Positions 9,408 to 20,158 are shown, numbered from the stretch's first letter. The stretch: 26,413 nt of DNA from Chara braunii (GCA_003427395.1 BFEA01000864.1:182246-208658); one strand, 5' to 3'. Made by a program: numbers and translations. Notes: generated from the sequence alone by a model not told the origin.

Positions 9408-10189
9408 GCCGAGAGTGGTCCTCGACGTCGATGCCACGGCGGGGAGACTGCTGACCGCTTGCCTGCGGAGGCAGCAATGGACGCACCAGTCGTCAGATCG
9501 GACCTGCGCTTTGCTGGCGACCACGTTCACATCGTCGCGCGATGAAAGAACGACGTTGAGGCAGGAGAAGACATACGCGTCGAGGCGCCTTGCACATGCT
9601 ATGAAGCATACCCGTGTCGGTCCTATATACTGCTCAGCGCGCTTCCGACAATATGGCGTTTAGTGAATAGGGTTGCGCAGGCGATTGAAGTCCTTCCGAC
9701 TGCCAGTGATCGACGTCAACCGATAGCGAACGGTCGCCACCCCCAAGCGAAGTGACCGGCTTCCGGCTTCGTCGCCACACATATCCTTGTTGCAGTTGTG
9801 GGTCGACTGTGCCTTTTTCCTGCCTCCACAACAACCTATCCCCCGAAGCCACCCTTCCGCACTTCGAAAAGTTCCCGCCCGCCCTTCCCACCTCAATTGC
9901 ACCCCCCCCCTCCCCACCCCCACCCCCCCTCCTGCCTGGCTACCAATCGGTCCATCCAGCACCCGCGACTCGCCGAGTCCTCTCTCTCTCCCTCTTTCTC
10001 TCTCTCTCTCTCTCGCTCTCTCGCTCTCTCCCCTAAAAATAAAAACATACACATCTATGTATGTATTATACACAATAAATTAAATGTATATACGTACGCA
10101 GGCGAGTGCGCCAGTACAACACAACAAGAGACGAGCGCATCACCTGCGGATGCACGGACAGGATGACCGACGCAGGAGCAGAGGCTGGA

Positions 10190-11818
10190 TCAGGACCTGT
10201 CCCTGATGGCCTTGGCGATCTCCAGCAATGCAGTGCACATCAACCTATTAGCCTCGTCGGACGCCTTGTAGTGCCGCCACTGGGCATCAACCTCACGCTC
10301 GAGAATGTTGCACTGCCGCTCCAAAATGGAACACTGTCGCTTGCTGGCCCCCTCCACCGTGTCAGCCATCAATGCGTCGTGCTTGTCAATGACTTCAGCA
10401 ATGGCCTCGAATGTCTGCTGGTGCATGTTCTTGCTCTTGCAGTTCCCTCCCGTGCTGCCTGCACTGAAGCCAGACTCCCGCGCCGACCCTCCGTCGTCGT
10501 CGTTCCCATCACCCCCATCACCCCCGGCGGCGGATTCTCCAGCAACGGATGGGGAAAGTGGCATTTGTAGTCCTCCACGGGCACTTGTGTCGGCGACGTT
10601 GTCCTGGTAGATGGTCTTGTTGCCCTTCGACATGGCATCTATCTCATCGTACACGCGCTCCTCCATTCTGCAGTTGAAGCCTTCTTCCGTTCTCAATGCA
10701 GGTGTGTGGTTGAAGAAGTTCTTCCCCCCAGAGGCGGTCTCATAGCATTGCACTTTCTTGTAATGTTGGAAGAGGTTGTCCCACTTCTTGCCAATGTCGT
10801 TAGTCATCCTGTCCACCCCCACCTCCAGCATATACTTTTGAAGGTCCTGCAACTTCCACTCCCTATTGCGCATTCATCTGTAGTTGTGTGGCATGCCTTT
10901 GAAATGAGCTTGCTGATCCCTCTTCGCCCCGGCGAGCTTCAACATCTCCTTAATACTCCACGATGGATGTTTCCCAGCCTTCTCACTTGGCGGACCCTTC
11001 GAGCGGCGACCACCACGGGAAACAGCCTTCTCTTGACGCACGCCTCCACCCCTTTCTTTGCCACGCACAGGCAGGGGTCGAATCTCCATGTCGTCCGCGT
11101 CTTCCGCTTCGTCTCCACAAATCACATCTGTAGATTCGTAATCGCTCGCCCGTTGGGAGTCTTCCGCATTCAGTTCTCCACTCGCCACATGCATCCTGGA
11201 CACCCCATTCATTATGTTCTCGGCAGCCATTTGACGCATCTGTCGTTGGCATGACTCCCAGGCCTGCCTGCCAACTTCGTCTGATCCGGCAACCCTTGTG
11301 TTCATCGCTGATGCGCCCATCCGCACTCAAAGGCGATGCCGAAGGGGGGGGCAACGACGTGCGAAACATGTCACCGGATGATCCCACACCCCGAGAAAAT
11401 GGAGGCCACGGACGTCACTCATTAGGGCCCGCACCTTGCGGAGAGGACCTTCCACCGTGCACACTCGATCCGTCGATGGTCACACCAGGCATTGGGTTGA
11501 ACGTGCGAGTGTTAGTAGCTGCTGGACCACTCCCGCTTGACAAACCAAAATCCAAGTCCACAATCTTCGTATCGCCTCCACCGACATCGCCCCGACGTCC
11601 TCTAGCAGAGCGGAGAACGAATGACGACTTGTCACGACCTCCCGTTGTCCACAATGGCCCCCCATCCAGTCCTGCGTCGATCCGCTCCCCAGAGACATGG
11701 TGCGGGACAGATCATCCACCCATTGCTCTTCAGGATCCGGCGGTAACGACTGCTCGTGAGGAGGGAGATGACTGTATAATGTCGGGTCATACGCGCCTGC
11801 AAGACACGCCCCGACCAT
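10190..11818 (-). pseudogene. Harbinger-associated Myb/SANT-like DNA-binding protein, broken
   Basis: PIF/Harbinger elements carry a second gene whose trihelix or Myb/SANT-like product brings the transposase to the element ends. Here two frames, 11326-10874 and 10873-10190, are in phase and separated by one TGA (10874-10876). The domain runs across that stop, from SWSIKEMLKL (about 10975) through DIGKKWDNLFQHYKKVQ (about 10775). This pattern of spaced W residues and a KKW-L-Y-K end is typical. The C-terminal half has a glycine/aspartate-rich linker, then a coiled-coil-like segment with SILERQCNILEREV and a final helix. The acidic, low-complexity N-terminal part continues upstream to about 11818 but is scattered over three frames (EQWVDDLSRTMSLGSG near 11730), so at least two frameshifts precede the stop. 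Confidence 0.7.
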
Positions 11819-12484
11819 CGCTCCTGAAGCGGAGTACTCTACGAGTCGACGGTGCGCGCCAGTTGTCTGTTGGATGCTTCAGGCCTCTCCATCATCGTCT
11901 TCCTCAAAGTTTGTCGTTTTCGTCCACCGTGAGGACCCCGCACAACGATGCACACGTGGAACAACACGCCAACGAGCAGGAGAAGAGTGGTCAGCAGCAT
12001 CAGCGGGAACCGTCGGAGGACGTCTACTATGAATTGGAACGTGTGACGCGTGTACCAAACGAAGATTGCATCCCCATGGGCGACAATAGCAGACAAAACA
12101 AGCTACATCCAATACTGCAATCGGCTGGCAGTGTTTCAAGGTCGCTTGTAAAAAATTCGAAAAAATCCACCGTTGGACATGGAGGTCATCGATGCGCGCA
12201 CGCAAAACCCCGCTCCGCGGAGCTTCGCGCACCTGAAGATCTGCCCCCACGCATTTTCGCACAAACGGTAACGGTCTAAAAGTTCTTGTTGGCCCGCCGG
12301 GTACTGGAGGCTGGCAATGTCCGCCCAATGGACCACGGACGACTTGTGCACCAACATCGACTCCGGATTCTAGTATTGTGGTCGCGAGCTCTAGAACGCT
12401 CCCTCTATCGCGGATCCTTTATCCTTAGGGACCTCGCGAGGACCACTTGAATCCAAGGACGTTTTGGCTGGGGATTCTGAGGAA

Positions 12485-12604
12485 CCCAAGGAAATCTCTT
12501 GGGAGCGTTTTCACATTCGTTCAAGGGACTTGGCGATTTAGGACACGGTGTAATGACGCCAATTTATGATTTTGCGGTTTTCCAAAGAGGGTCTAACGAG
12601 GCCT
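12485..12604. repeat. Harbinger right terminal inverted repeat region
   Basis: The outer 26 bp pair with the left end at 25 positions. TTAGGACACGGTGTAA (12538-12553) is the subterminal partner of 6120-6135, and CCCAAGG at about 12485 partners the segment near 6147. Confidence 0.7.
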
Positions 12605-12681
12605 TATATCCTTTTTTTGGATTCCAAATGGAATGACGTATGTTTCTTGTTTATGTCTCATGTGTTCTCGGGTCTCTAGGA

Positions 12682-13001
12682 GGGCACAGTCACAGTACAA
12701 CGTATTTTTGCAAAATCGCAAATTTTATGTAGTTTTTCGGGTCACAAGAGACACATATTTTGCGTGTTCACACAAAAGGGCACGTAAATGTCAGCGGTCG
12801 GGACAGTCGCGGGCTTACATATTTTGTGGGAACCTTCAGAGGTCCCCGCAAAATCGTATTTCTTTTTTCTCTATTGCTTTCTGGAGAAAAAAAAAAAGAA
12901 AGTGCATTGTGTCGTTTGACTACAGACAATGTATTTTCGCATCGCAAGGCCAAGTCGCGACCATGATTTTTCTGCTTTGGACAACAAACGGGTGATCATT
13001 G
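12682..13001. mobile_element. Central-hairpin MITE, copy 2, left part (interrupted)
   Basis: This part starts GGGCACAGTCACAG, like the other copies. An imperfect hairpin at 12823-12852 (TTTGTGGGAACCT... / ...GAGGTCCCCGCAAA) lies 141 bp from the left end, the same place as in copies 1 and 3. The preceding GTCAGCGG segment is also shared. The element stops abruptly where the gypsy LTR begins at 13002. Its right end is found 9.9 kb away at 22915-22994. The two parts sum to 400 bp, in line with the 434 and 409 bp of the other copies. Confidence 0.75.
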
Positions 13002-13518
13002 TGTTACCTGTCCAGTTGGGCGATGTACATACAAAACCGAGGATCCGAAATGTGATAAAAAAGATTGAATGGACAATGCAGTGCAAGTGGAATCTCAACA
13101 AGCAATGTACATTCTGATACATACAAAATGGTGTTTTATAGCGCAGGGAAGACTTAGATACAAGTCTTGACCTGACCGGGACTAACCTCTCCTACGTTGT
13201 GCAATACAACATAGCAGAATGCCAGAATATCAATGACAACCCCAATCAATGTTGCAATGCAGACTAAACATACATCATTCTCATCAAAAGGTGTGAAGGG
13301 AGCCTAACGCTATACACATGACTAATGCACCGGCTCCAAATCATGCACAAACGAAGAGGAGGGAAACTTACGAAGAAGAGGAGGGGGGAGATGGGAAAGT
13401 CGTCAACACCAAGTCTTCGTTACGAGTCCCAAATAATCCCTCGTCAAAATGTCTGAATCCAAATGGCACCAAACTCTCTCTCTCTATCTATCTATCTCTC
13501 TCGTAGTCTCCTAATGTA

Positions 13519-14022
13519 GTGAAGTCCAGTGCCGGACCCATGAACGTGACCGGCACCGGTCACTTGAACGTGACCGGCCGTTCATTTGGTGTTTTTTTGG
13601 TGAACGGCCGTTCACGGTGAATGGGCCGACCACTAAAGAGAGGTGTTTTTTTTTTTTTTTTTTTTTTGGGCTCCCCCAGGTACATTCGCCTCAAGCCTCA
13701 CAGCGTGGTGACATTTAAAAAATAAAATACAATCGGAATGACCTACAAAATAGCAAAAGAAAATGCTTATTTTGGCTGGTTGAATTTTGTTTTTTTTCGT
13801 TTTTAATTAAAAAAAATATTATTCGTGAATTTTTTTTTTTGAAAAAATTATAGGGAGTTACCCTTCGATGTCCCCCACCCTCCTATAAAAAAAAAAACNN
13901 NNNNNNNNNNNNNCTCTCCGTGAACTCCATGAACTCCCGTGTCGTGAACTCCGTGAACTCTATGACCGGCTCCGTTCACAGACCCCGTGAACGGTGAACG
14001 GGGGTACGACACTGGTGAAGTC
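13519..14022. mobile_element. hAT-type MITE with perfect 8-bp target duplication
   Basis: The element proper is 13527-14014. It begins CAGTGCCGGACCC and ends with the approximate complement (GGGGTACGACACTG). GTGAAGTC flanks both sides exactly (13519-13526 and 14015-14022). The other LTR has the empty site with a single GTGAAGTC at 21589-21596, which proves insertion. An 8-bp duplication and CAGTG-type ends identify the hAT superfamily. The interior has GAACGGCCGTTC and GTGAACGG inverted repeats, a T run, AT-rich sequence and a 15-N gap (13899-13913), and no transposase frame. Confidence 0.9.
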
Positions 14023-14467
14023 AGATAGCGCGAGGGTGAGAGGGAGATGGTGGACTGAGAAGGGGAAGAAGAAGAACTCTCTCTCTCTCTCTGTCATGTG
14101 CCAGGTACTAACTTGTGAAGATGGCGCTGTGCTGCTGGTATCTTGAAGACGAAGTTGGAGCGATGGCTCTGCAGGTAAGTCTCTCTGGCCTCTGTCCAAT
14201 CTCTCTCTCTCTAGTACTGCTCTAGCTCCTATGGCGCCCAACGCTAAAGACTACTGCTAATGCTACTAGTGCCGAGCGCTAAAGACTACTGCTAATGCTA
14301 CTAGTGCCGAGCGCTAAAGACTACTGCTAACGCTACAACTACTCCTGCAACACTCCTCCAGAGTGTTGTTGCCGAATCATGAAGACTACCTCCTACTTCC
14401 TGAACTACACGTGAAGTACCTGGGAAATACCTAGGAACTACCTACCGGCCTGCAGGGCTGGCCAATC

Positions 14468-14475
14468 CTATATAG
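14468..14475 (-). promoter_or_regulatory. Candidate TATA box in the LTR
   Basis: CTATATAG lies about 370 bp inside the element's 5' side of the LTR when read on the - strand, with ATTGG beside it. The same motif is kept at 22009-22016 in the other LTR. The octamer is palindromic, so strand is taken from the element's direction. No transcription start can be confirmed. Confidence 0.4.
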
Positions 14476-14844
14476 TACTGGCCCGTCCAGCAGGTTGCTC
14501 TTGCCAATGCCGAAACGTGCCAGACCCTGGCGTTGGAGCTCAACCAGGGGTTGTCTTGAAAACATGCGCAAAATGGCCTGTGCTAAAACCCTGGTTTGTT
14601 GCCTGGGTTTCAGGGCGGGTCGAACTGATGAGGGCCTGAAAATGGCCCTCAGTTTCAAGTTGAAAACACTCAGGGCCGGAAAGACCATGATTTAGCCTGA
14701 AACGACACATGGCTTGTAGACCCTTGTTTTCAGGCTTCCAGGCTGAAACGACATCATGATGGGGCCTGTAGGCCCTTGTTTTCAAGCTTTGGATCTGAAA
14801 ACGTCACCGGCCTGAAAGTGGCCTGTGCCGCACAACATGTAACG

Positions 14845-14857
14845 CCCCCCCCTCCTT
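14845..14857 (-). promoter_or_regulatory. Polypurine tract of the gypsy element
   Basis: Directly next to the 3' LTR the - strand reads AAGGAGGGGGGGG. This is the position and composition expected for the RNase H-resistant primer for plus-strand DNA synthesis. Confidence 0.8.
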
Positions 14858-16345
14858 ATGAAGTCATGCTGGGGCGAGGGCGAAGCTGACGATCTGAAGG
14901 TGGAACGTGGATGCGGGTGCGACGTGGAGACGAAGATACCGACTTGCCTTGCATTTTGTGTTCGTAGTGTGCGAGAACATCCAGAGTTGTTGCTTGGAGT
15001 TCCCACGGGTCAACCAACGGTCAACTTTGTGAGTGCAGTACGCAAAGTGTACCAAGTACTCGGTTGGCCTGTTGCCGTACCGTCGCTGGGAGATGATGTC
15101 GCCGACCTCTTAAAAACCGTCCATAAAGGGTGGGTCTTGCAATCGGTGCCCGAGAAAATCGTCATGTTCCGCTGGCGTGTAAAGAGCCAACTTGGAGCAA
15201 TGAAAGACCAGGTAGACGGGCAAGTGGGCGGGCACCTGAATGGTGAAGGAAGGTCCTTCGAGTGCATCCCCTGCGGGTACCACATCGGCCAGGGCCCCAT
15301 CCATTTCGGGAGGAGCTTGCGAGAGATGTCTTGTTCAAGGATGAATTCCGTGTCGAAAACCCAAACGAGATCGTCAGCGCGGAATGGGCAAGGAAGATGC
15401 TGGCGATTGGCCTGTTGGCTCATGCGTTGTTGGGTCTTAGCCATCTGGTCACGTGCCTTGATAAGTAGCTCTTGCATAAGACACAAGAAAAGAAGATGGT
15501 CGTCATTCTCGGCCGTTCGTGGAATGATTATGTCCAACGGTGAAGTGACCGACGAGCCGTGCTCGAACTCGAAGAGCGACATCTCGATAGTCGGGTGGAT
15601 GGACGAGTTGTATGCCAACTCGACATCCGGCATCCGCTCAACCTAATCCTTTTGGTTGGGATGGATGAGAGTGCGAAGGAGAACCTGTGCGGTCTGATGC
15701 GCCCTCTCCGTTTGGCCATCGGTATGGGGGTGGCAAGCCGAACTTGGCTTGAGAGATAAGCCCCATCGTTTGATGAACGCCAACAAAAAATTGAACATGA
15801 ACCGAGTATCCCGGTCGCAAACGATTTCCTTGGGGTAACCCTTGGTTCGGATCCAACCGGCGTAAAGAACCTCGACCAACTCGGGTGCCTTCGCATGATA
15901 GCGGCAAGGCAAAAGCATGGCGAACTTGGTGAGTTGGTCGACCACCATGAGAATCCCATCCCCTCCGGTTTTGTGCTCGGGGAATGGGCCGGTAATGTCC
16001 ATGGCAATCGCTTCCCTTTGCCGCAAGGGGACAGGTAACGGTCGCAACTCGCTGTACGGGCGATGGTCCGGGATTTGCAGCGTCAGCAAACCTCGCATGA
16101 CTCACAATAGCGTGTGACGTCGCCGAGAAGGCCAGACACAAAAAATGCTAGCTAAGTCGGCGGATCGTGCGATTGACTCCAAAGTGTCCGGTGGTGGGAG
16201 CATCGTGGAACTCGCCAAGAAACCGTGTACGCAAGTGAGGGTCACTCGGTATGCAAAGAAGGTACTTTCCCCGTGTGTGGACAAGCAAGTACCCCTCTTG
16301 GATCCGGTAGTGAGAAGGCGCCGGAGTAGGAGAGGAGCAATTTGC
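14858..16345 (-). pseudogene. gypsy integrase with C-terminal GPY/chromodomain-like region, broken
   Basis: Integrase inserts the cDNA into host DNA. An HHCC zinc-binding region lies at about 16250-16090: FHDAPTTGHFG supplies the histidines, and YCESCEVC, in another frame, the cysteines. The catalytic core is the frame at 16098-15643. Counting from its first Met, D34 (AIAMDITGPFP), D95 (IVCDRDTRF) and E131 (TDGQTERAHQ) are all present, with the 35-residue D-E spacing of retroviral-type integrases. A TAG at 15643-15645 interrupts the frame, which then continues in phase (ELAYNSSIHP) to a KLLPKWMGPWP segment near 15300. After a frameshift the protein continues as EGPSFTIQVPAHLPVYLVFH, and then YLVHFAYC...VDRWLTR, which resembles a chromodomain. 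That would suggest a chromovirus, but the evidence is moderate. Confidence 0.8.
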
Positions 16346-17826
16346 CTACTTGTCGCGAAACTCGGGGTCGGCTTGGTAGCCGCGGATGAAGCTGTCCCGC
16401 AGGTCGTCGCCGATCTCGAAGGTCGAGTAGACTGCGGTACAATGATCCGGACACCGTGAAAGAGCATCCACAAAACGGTTCGACTTCCCAGGAATGTGAT
16501 CGGGAAAGAAGTCGAATTGGTCGATGAAAGTTATCCAACGGGCGATGGTGCTCTTAACGGTGCCTTGGGTCTTGTAGAAGACCAACGGATTGTTGTCCCT
16601 TACCCATCGGAATTGACTTCGACCAAGGAGGAAGTGCCGTCACCACTTAAGCGCGTGGACGAAGGCTAGGAGCTCCTTTTTGTGTGCGTCATCAATGGAG
16701 TGCACGGCGGGCACTTTCTTGCTGAAGTACTCGACCTGGTGCTAGTCCACGCCATCGTGTTGTTCGAGGACGACACCAATGCTATAGCCGGGCGCATCCG
16801 TAGTGACGCGCGTTGGCAATAGCGGGTCGTAGATTTGCAAGACCTCCGCAGATAATAGCGCAGCTTTGAGAGCCAAAAATTATTCCCGTGCATCCTCCCT
16901 GAAGTCAAACGGCCAATCCTCGCATTGAAACTTGGACTAGTGGGCCGCAATTTTTGAGTATCCGTTGATAAAACGTTGGTAGTAGCCGGCAAGGCCAAGG
17001 AACAAACGGACATCCATGACGTTTCGCGGCTCCGGCCACTCTTGGATGACATGAATCTTGTCCGACAGCGGACCGATGCCCTCCGATGTGACAAAGTGGC
17101 CCAAGTATTCCAGCTCTTGCCGGCCAAATTCGCACTTGTCACGGTTGGCTTTGTACTTGGCACGGCGGAGCGTCTTCAACACCCGTCGAAGGTGCTCAAG
17201 ATGATCCTCTAATGACCGGCTATAGACAAGAATGTCGTCTAAGTAGACCAGCACGAACCGGTCCAACATCGCACGAAGCTCGTTGGTCATTGCCACTTGA
17301 AAGGTCGTCAGGGCGTTGGTGAGGCGAAAAGGCATGACCACCCACTCAAAATGCCCCTAGCGTGTCTTGAATGAGGATTTGTAGCGATCGTTTGGCCGGA
17401 TCGAAATCTGATGGTATTCCGACTTCAAATCCAACTTAGAAAAATACTTTGCGCCACCCAATCGCTCAAGAAGATCGTCGATACGAGGAAGAGGCCCCAC
17501 ATTCTTGACGGTATGCACGTTGAGCTTGCTGTAGTCGATACACAATCGTAGATCCTTGTTCTTCTTCTCAACAAAGAGAACTGGCGTACTGTATGGTGAG
17601 CTACTAGGGCGGATCCAACCCTTGTCCAACAACTCATCGAGTTGCGCGCGGAGGGCCGTAAGCTCCTCCTCGCTCATGCGATAAATCCAACCTTTCGTCG
17701 GCACGACACCGACCTCAAGAATGATCTCGTGAGAGATTGGCTGATCCGGCACCACACCGGTAGGTGACTCGAAGATGTCAGCGAACTCGTCAAGCAACCG
17801 CACCACACGAGCGTCCGCCGGTGGAA
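16346..17826 (-). pseudogene. gypsy reverse transcriptase and RNase H, with multiple in-frame stops
   Basis: This module copies the element RNA into DNA and degrades the template. RT motifs appear in order: VGVVPTKGWIYRMSEEEL, VEKKNKDLRLCIDYSKLN, KLDLKSEYHQI (usually KSGYHQI), MPFRLTNALTTFQ (usually FGLTNAP) and YLDD at 17234-17245. RNase H follows with TTDAPGYSIGVVLEQ, AHKKELLAFVHALK and RDNNPLVFYKTQ. A single - strand frame carries all of this but is broken by stops at 17357, 16937, 16880, 16742, 16640 and 16346 (+ coordinates of the last base), so no active enzyme can be made from this copy. The join to the protease upstream is a frameshift near 17826. Confidence 0.88.
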
Positions 17827-18680
17827 AGCATCGCGAACGGTAAGAGTCCGCTGGTGGAAATTGACCGTGTGATCCGCACTTGCAAGCCAAGGCATAATAT
17901 CGAAGTTCGCGTCCAAAATGTCGAACGTCACCGGTTCACATGCATGAGGTGCGAAATACACCGGTACGGCCTCGATGTAGCAGTCGATAAGTTGCTGTGT
18001 CCTTCCATCCACCAACTTGATCGCCGTCGGGTTTGCCTTCCTCTGAACTTGTGCGCCAAGGCCAACCCTTTGCATAAAGGCTTGGCTCATAAAATTGCGA
18101 GACACGTTGCTATCCAGCAAAGCGCTGCAGGACGCTTGCCCAACTTGGATGCAGACATAGAGGAGCGGTGCGTTCTTGTCATCGTACCGCTGCTTGCGAA
18201 ACTCGCGGGCCACCTCGGTAACATACGCAAGGATGTCCCCCACCGCGACTTCGTCATCCGTCGGCGAAGTTGGTGGTGCATAGAAGGATAAGTACGTGTG
18301 AAGATGAGCGCATAATGCTGCGCATTGTGGTCCTGGCAAGCGGCCCGTGGTCGGGAGAGAAAGCCATTCGAAATCATCGGACGTGAGCGGGTCCAATACC
18401 TCTATGTTGAACTCGCATGCGGAATCCCATGAAGAACCACTTGAAGACGGTAAGTTGTCGTTGCCTGACGGAGAAGATACCGCACACACGTCGTGTCCTT
18501 GAGCATGAGTACCCAGCGTAGGAACGAGCCCGACACCATAGTCATCAAAAAAATAAAGAAAAGGAGGACTATCAACTTCCACGTTTGCCTCGGAACGAAG
18601 GGCGGTCACCTGCGAAGCGACCGGTTCCGAAGGCGTTGAGAGTGTCGTCAACTCACTCCTGGCGGTGCTAAGTTTTCCGA
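17827..18680 (-). pseudogene. gypsy aspartic protease region, active site altered
   Basis: A 375-codon frame (18801-17674) covers the region between the zinc knuckle and the RT. Residues about 215-320 resemble a retroviral-type aspartic protease: LLYVCIQVGQASCSALLDSN (active site at 230-232), then NFMSQAFMQRVGLG and VPVYFAPH...FDILDANFDIMPWL. The active-site triplet reads D-S-N where D-S/T-G is required, so the protein would be dead even if expressed. The segment before MPWL looks a few residues shorter than usual. The last part of this frame (after 17826) is out of phase with the RT. Confidence 0.7.
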
Positions 18681-20158
18681 TTTGCCCTTGCCTTTCGACG
18701 GGCAGCCCACTGTCTCGTGGAGATCGTTGTTGCATCACAGACAATAGCGAAATATCGTGCGTGCCTTGTACGCCTGTTCGGAGAGACCGTAGTGGGCCCA
18801 TGGGGCTAGAGCCGCTGCGTCGGGCCCGGGGCTAGATGCGGTGTTTGTTTTCGGCTGGCCACGTCCTCGGCCTTTGCCGGGCAGCCACCATCCCGGGCGG
18901 CTGCGAGTCTATCCCCTTCATTGGTAGACACCGCCTCGCTAGTTTGGTCGATTGGCGTTGCCTCCGCGACCACGACCACTTTCGACCGATGTTGATCTCT
19001 GCTCGGGCCTATCGCAAACAAATGGTGGAGGTTCTTAGCCTCCTCGTTCGTGACAATAATCTGTGCGGCCTTGTCGAAAATTCTGGCGGTGTCGTCAGGG
19101 TGTCCTCGACATGAGTCAAGGCATTGCCCAACGCCGGACATGACCTCGAGATGAAGTAGTGTTTGATGGCTTTGAAACCCATTTGAATGTCTGGGATGGA
19201 TGCCAAGCATTGGTACTCAGGAATCCAGTCAACACTCGACAATGTGCCTTCTTTGAATACCATCAGCTTGTCCAACCGCTTATGCCACGCCGCCTTTAGA
19301 TCATCCCAAATGATCTTGGTATGTAAGTCGGCCACCACTCCGTACTTGGACAAGAGAATGTCCAACCATGCTTGGCACACGCTCCCCGACCGGGAGTATA
19401 AGTACGCGTGGTGCTTGTGTTCGCTGACGTACTGTAGCTGCAATTGAGTTCGAACTTACGGAACCACGGATCGGGTCCATCTTCATCGAATCGAAGAAGA
19501 TCTCTTGATCATCAAACATTGGAGTTGTCTCGAGCGGTTCCGATCCTGAGTGAGTGGCGGCAGTATAGATCCGCTGCTCCAACTCTTGCATGGCGTTTTG
19601 CTGTAATTGCACACCGTCCTTGAGGGATCCGACGTCAATCTCCAACGCCTCGAGGCGATCGGAGGTCACCGTGTTGGAAGAGCTGGCAACGGGGGCGGCG
19701 ACAGTTTGTTCCAGCTGCTGGGGGCGGCTGGTGAGTTGGTCAAACACCTGATTGTGTGCCCGCACTGTATCGTCGAGGTTGTGAATGTCCTCCTGCTATG
19801 CAATGCATGTGGCCAGGAGGTCCATGAGATGAGAGAGGAGTAGAGCGATCTTGTTTTCACTCTCTTCCAGCTTCCCATTCTCAGCCTCAGCTCGCCAGTC
19901 CGCTGCCATTGTGAGCAAAACTCGCTCTCCGCTGAATATTTTCTCGCGTCGTTGAAGTCGTTCTTCATCGATAGCCTTTGCTGCTGCCTCGTCTTGCTGG
20001 CGCTGTTGTTCAATTGCCAAGAGACGTGCCTTCTCGGCATCCTCTGCCTTCTTCTTTGATGCGGCTGCTACTGCATCTGACCGATGCTTAGCTTCGGTTA
20101 GCAGAAGCATCATCCGTGGCTGATAAGCCTCGTCCGTTTCCCCGGACTTCTGATCCAT
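18681..20158 (-). pseudogene. gypsy gag with coiled coil and zinc knuckle, broken
   Basis: Gag builds the particle and binds the RNA. The frame starts with ATG at 20158 (MDQKSGETDEAY). A strongly charged helical region follows (KKKAEDAEKARLLAIEQQ...), then a TAG at 19796-19798 that replaces a likely CAG, and the same frame goes on to about 19480. After a frameshift, the capsid-like retrotrans_gag region is in the frame 19443-19140 (YLYSRSGSVCQAWLDILLSK, WDDLKAAWHKRL, IPEYQCLASIPD). A third frame gives FDKAAQIIVTNEEAKNL. A CCHC zinc knuckle follows near 18743-18699 (C-x2-C-x4-H-x4-C), with a TGA (18735-18737) in place of its tryptophan. All frames together give the normal gag order. Confidence 0.75.

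Larger units (their letters stand above)
8061..10189. other. Gene-free centre of the Harbinger element
   Basis: The stretch between the converging genes holds no supported gene. It contains a poly(G) tract (about 8154-8202), an AATC-type tetranucleotide array (about 8536-8750), a T run near 9034-9048, a long CT array (9271-9406) and a shorter CT array (about 9979-10030). The apparent reading frames there are products of the repeats. Confidence 0.6.
6038..12604 (+). mobile_element. PIF/Harbinger DNA transposon with both characteristic genes
   Basis: The ends form terminal inverted repeats: GGCCTCGTTAGACCCTC at 6039-6055 matches the complement of 12587-12603, and pairing continues through TTGGAAAA with one mismatch (25 of 26). 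Similarity continues imperfectly for about 120 bp, including a 15-of-16 match between 6120-6135 and 12538-12553. If the terminal base at 12604 is a C-to-T change, the element starts GGG and is flanked by TAT on both sides (6035-6037 and 12605-12607). Inside are a DDE transposase on + and a Myb/SANT-like protein on -, converging on a repeat-rich centre. That two-gene layout is diagnostic of the superfamily. Both genes are damaged, so this copy is probably not autonomous. Confidence 0.85.
13002..14844 (-). repeat. Left LTR (3' LTR of the gypsy element)
   Basis: It starts TGTTAC on the + strand and ends ATGTAACG next to a polypyrimidine tract. The last base is G where the partner LTR has A (AACA), so the terminal CA is mutated. 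It contains a 496-bp hAT MITE plus target duplication that the other LTR lacks; without that insertion it is about 1.35 kb. A 35-bp unit (ACGCTAAAGACTACTGC...) is repeated about 2.7 times at 14242-14340. CTATATAG at 14468-14475 is conserved in both LTRs. Confidence 0.88.

Noticed and set aside
9069-9663. Frames encoding Arg-Glu or Leu-Ser repeats
   Set aside because: They are translations of the CT microsatellite.
11251-12279. 342-codon open frame on the + strand
   Set aside because: It is largely antisense to the broken Myb/SANT-like gene and Harbinger right end, is proline/serine-rich without a domain, and fits a GC-biased shadow frame.
14242-14340. Regular 35-bp repeats that could suggest a CRISPR array
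   Set aside because: They are contiguous tandem copies without unique spacers, inside an LTR of a eukaryotic retrotransposon.
14858-15646. 262-codon open frame on the + strand
   Set aside because: It is antisense to integrase coding sequence with clear motifs, so it is a shadow frame.
17764-18291. 175-codon open frame on the + strand
   Set aside because: It is antisense to the gypsy protease region.
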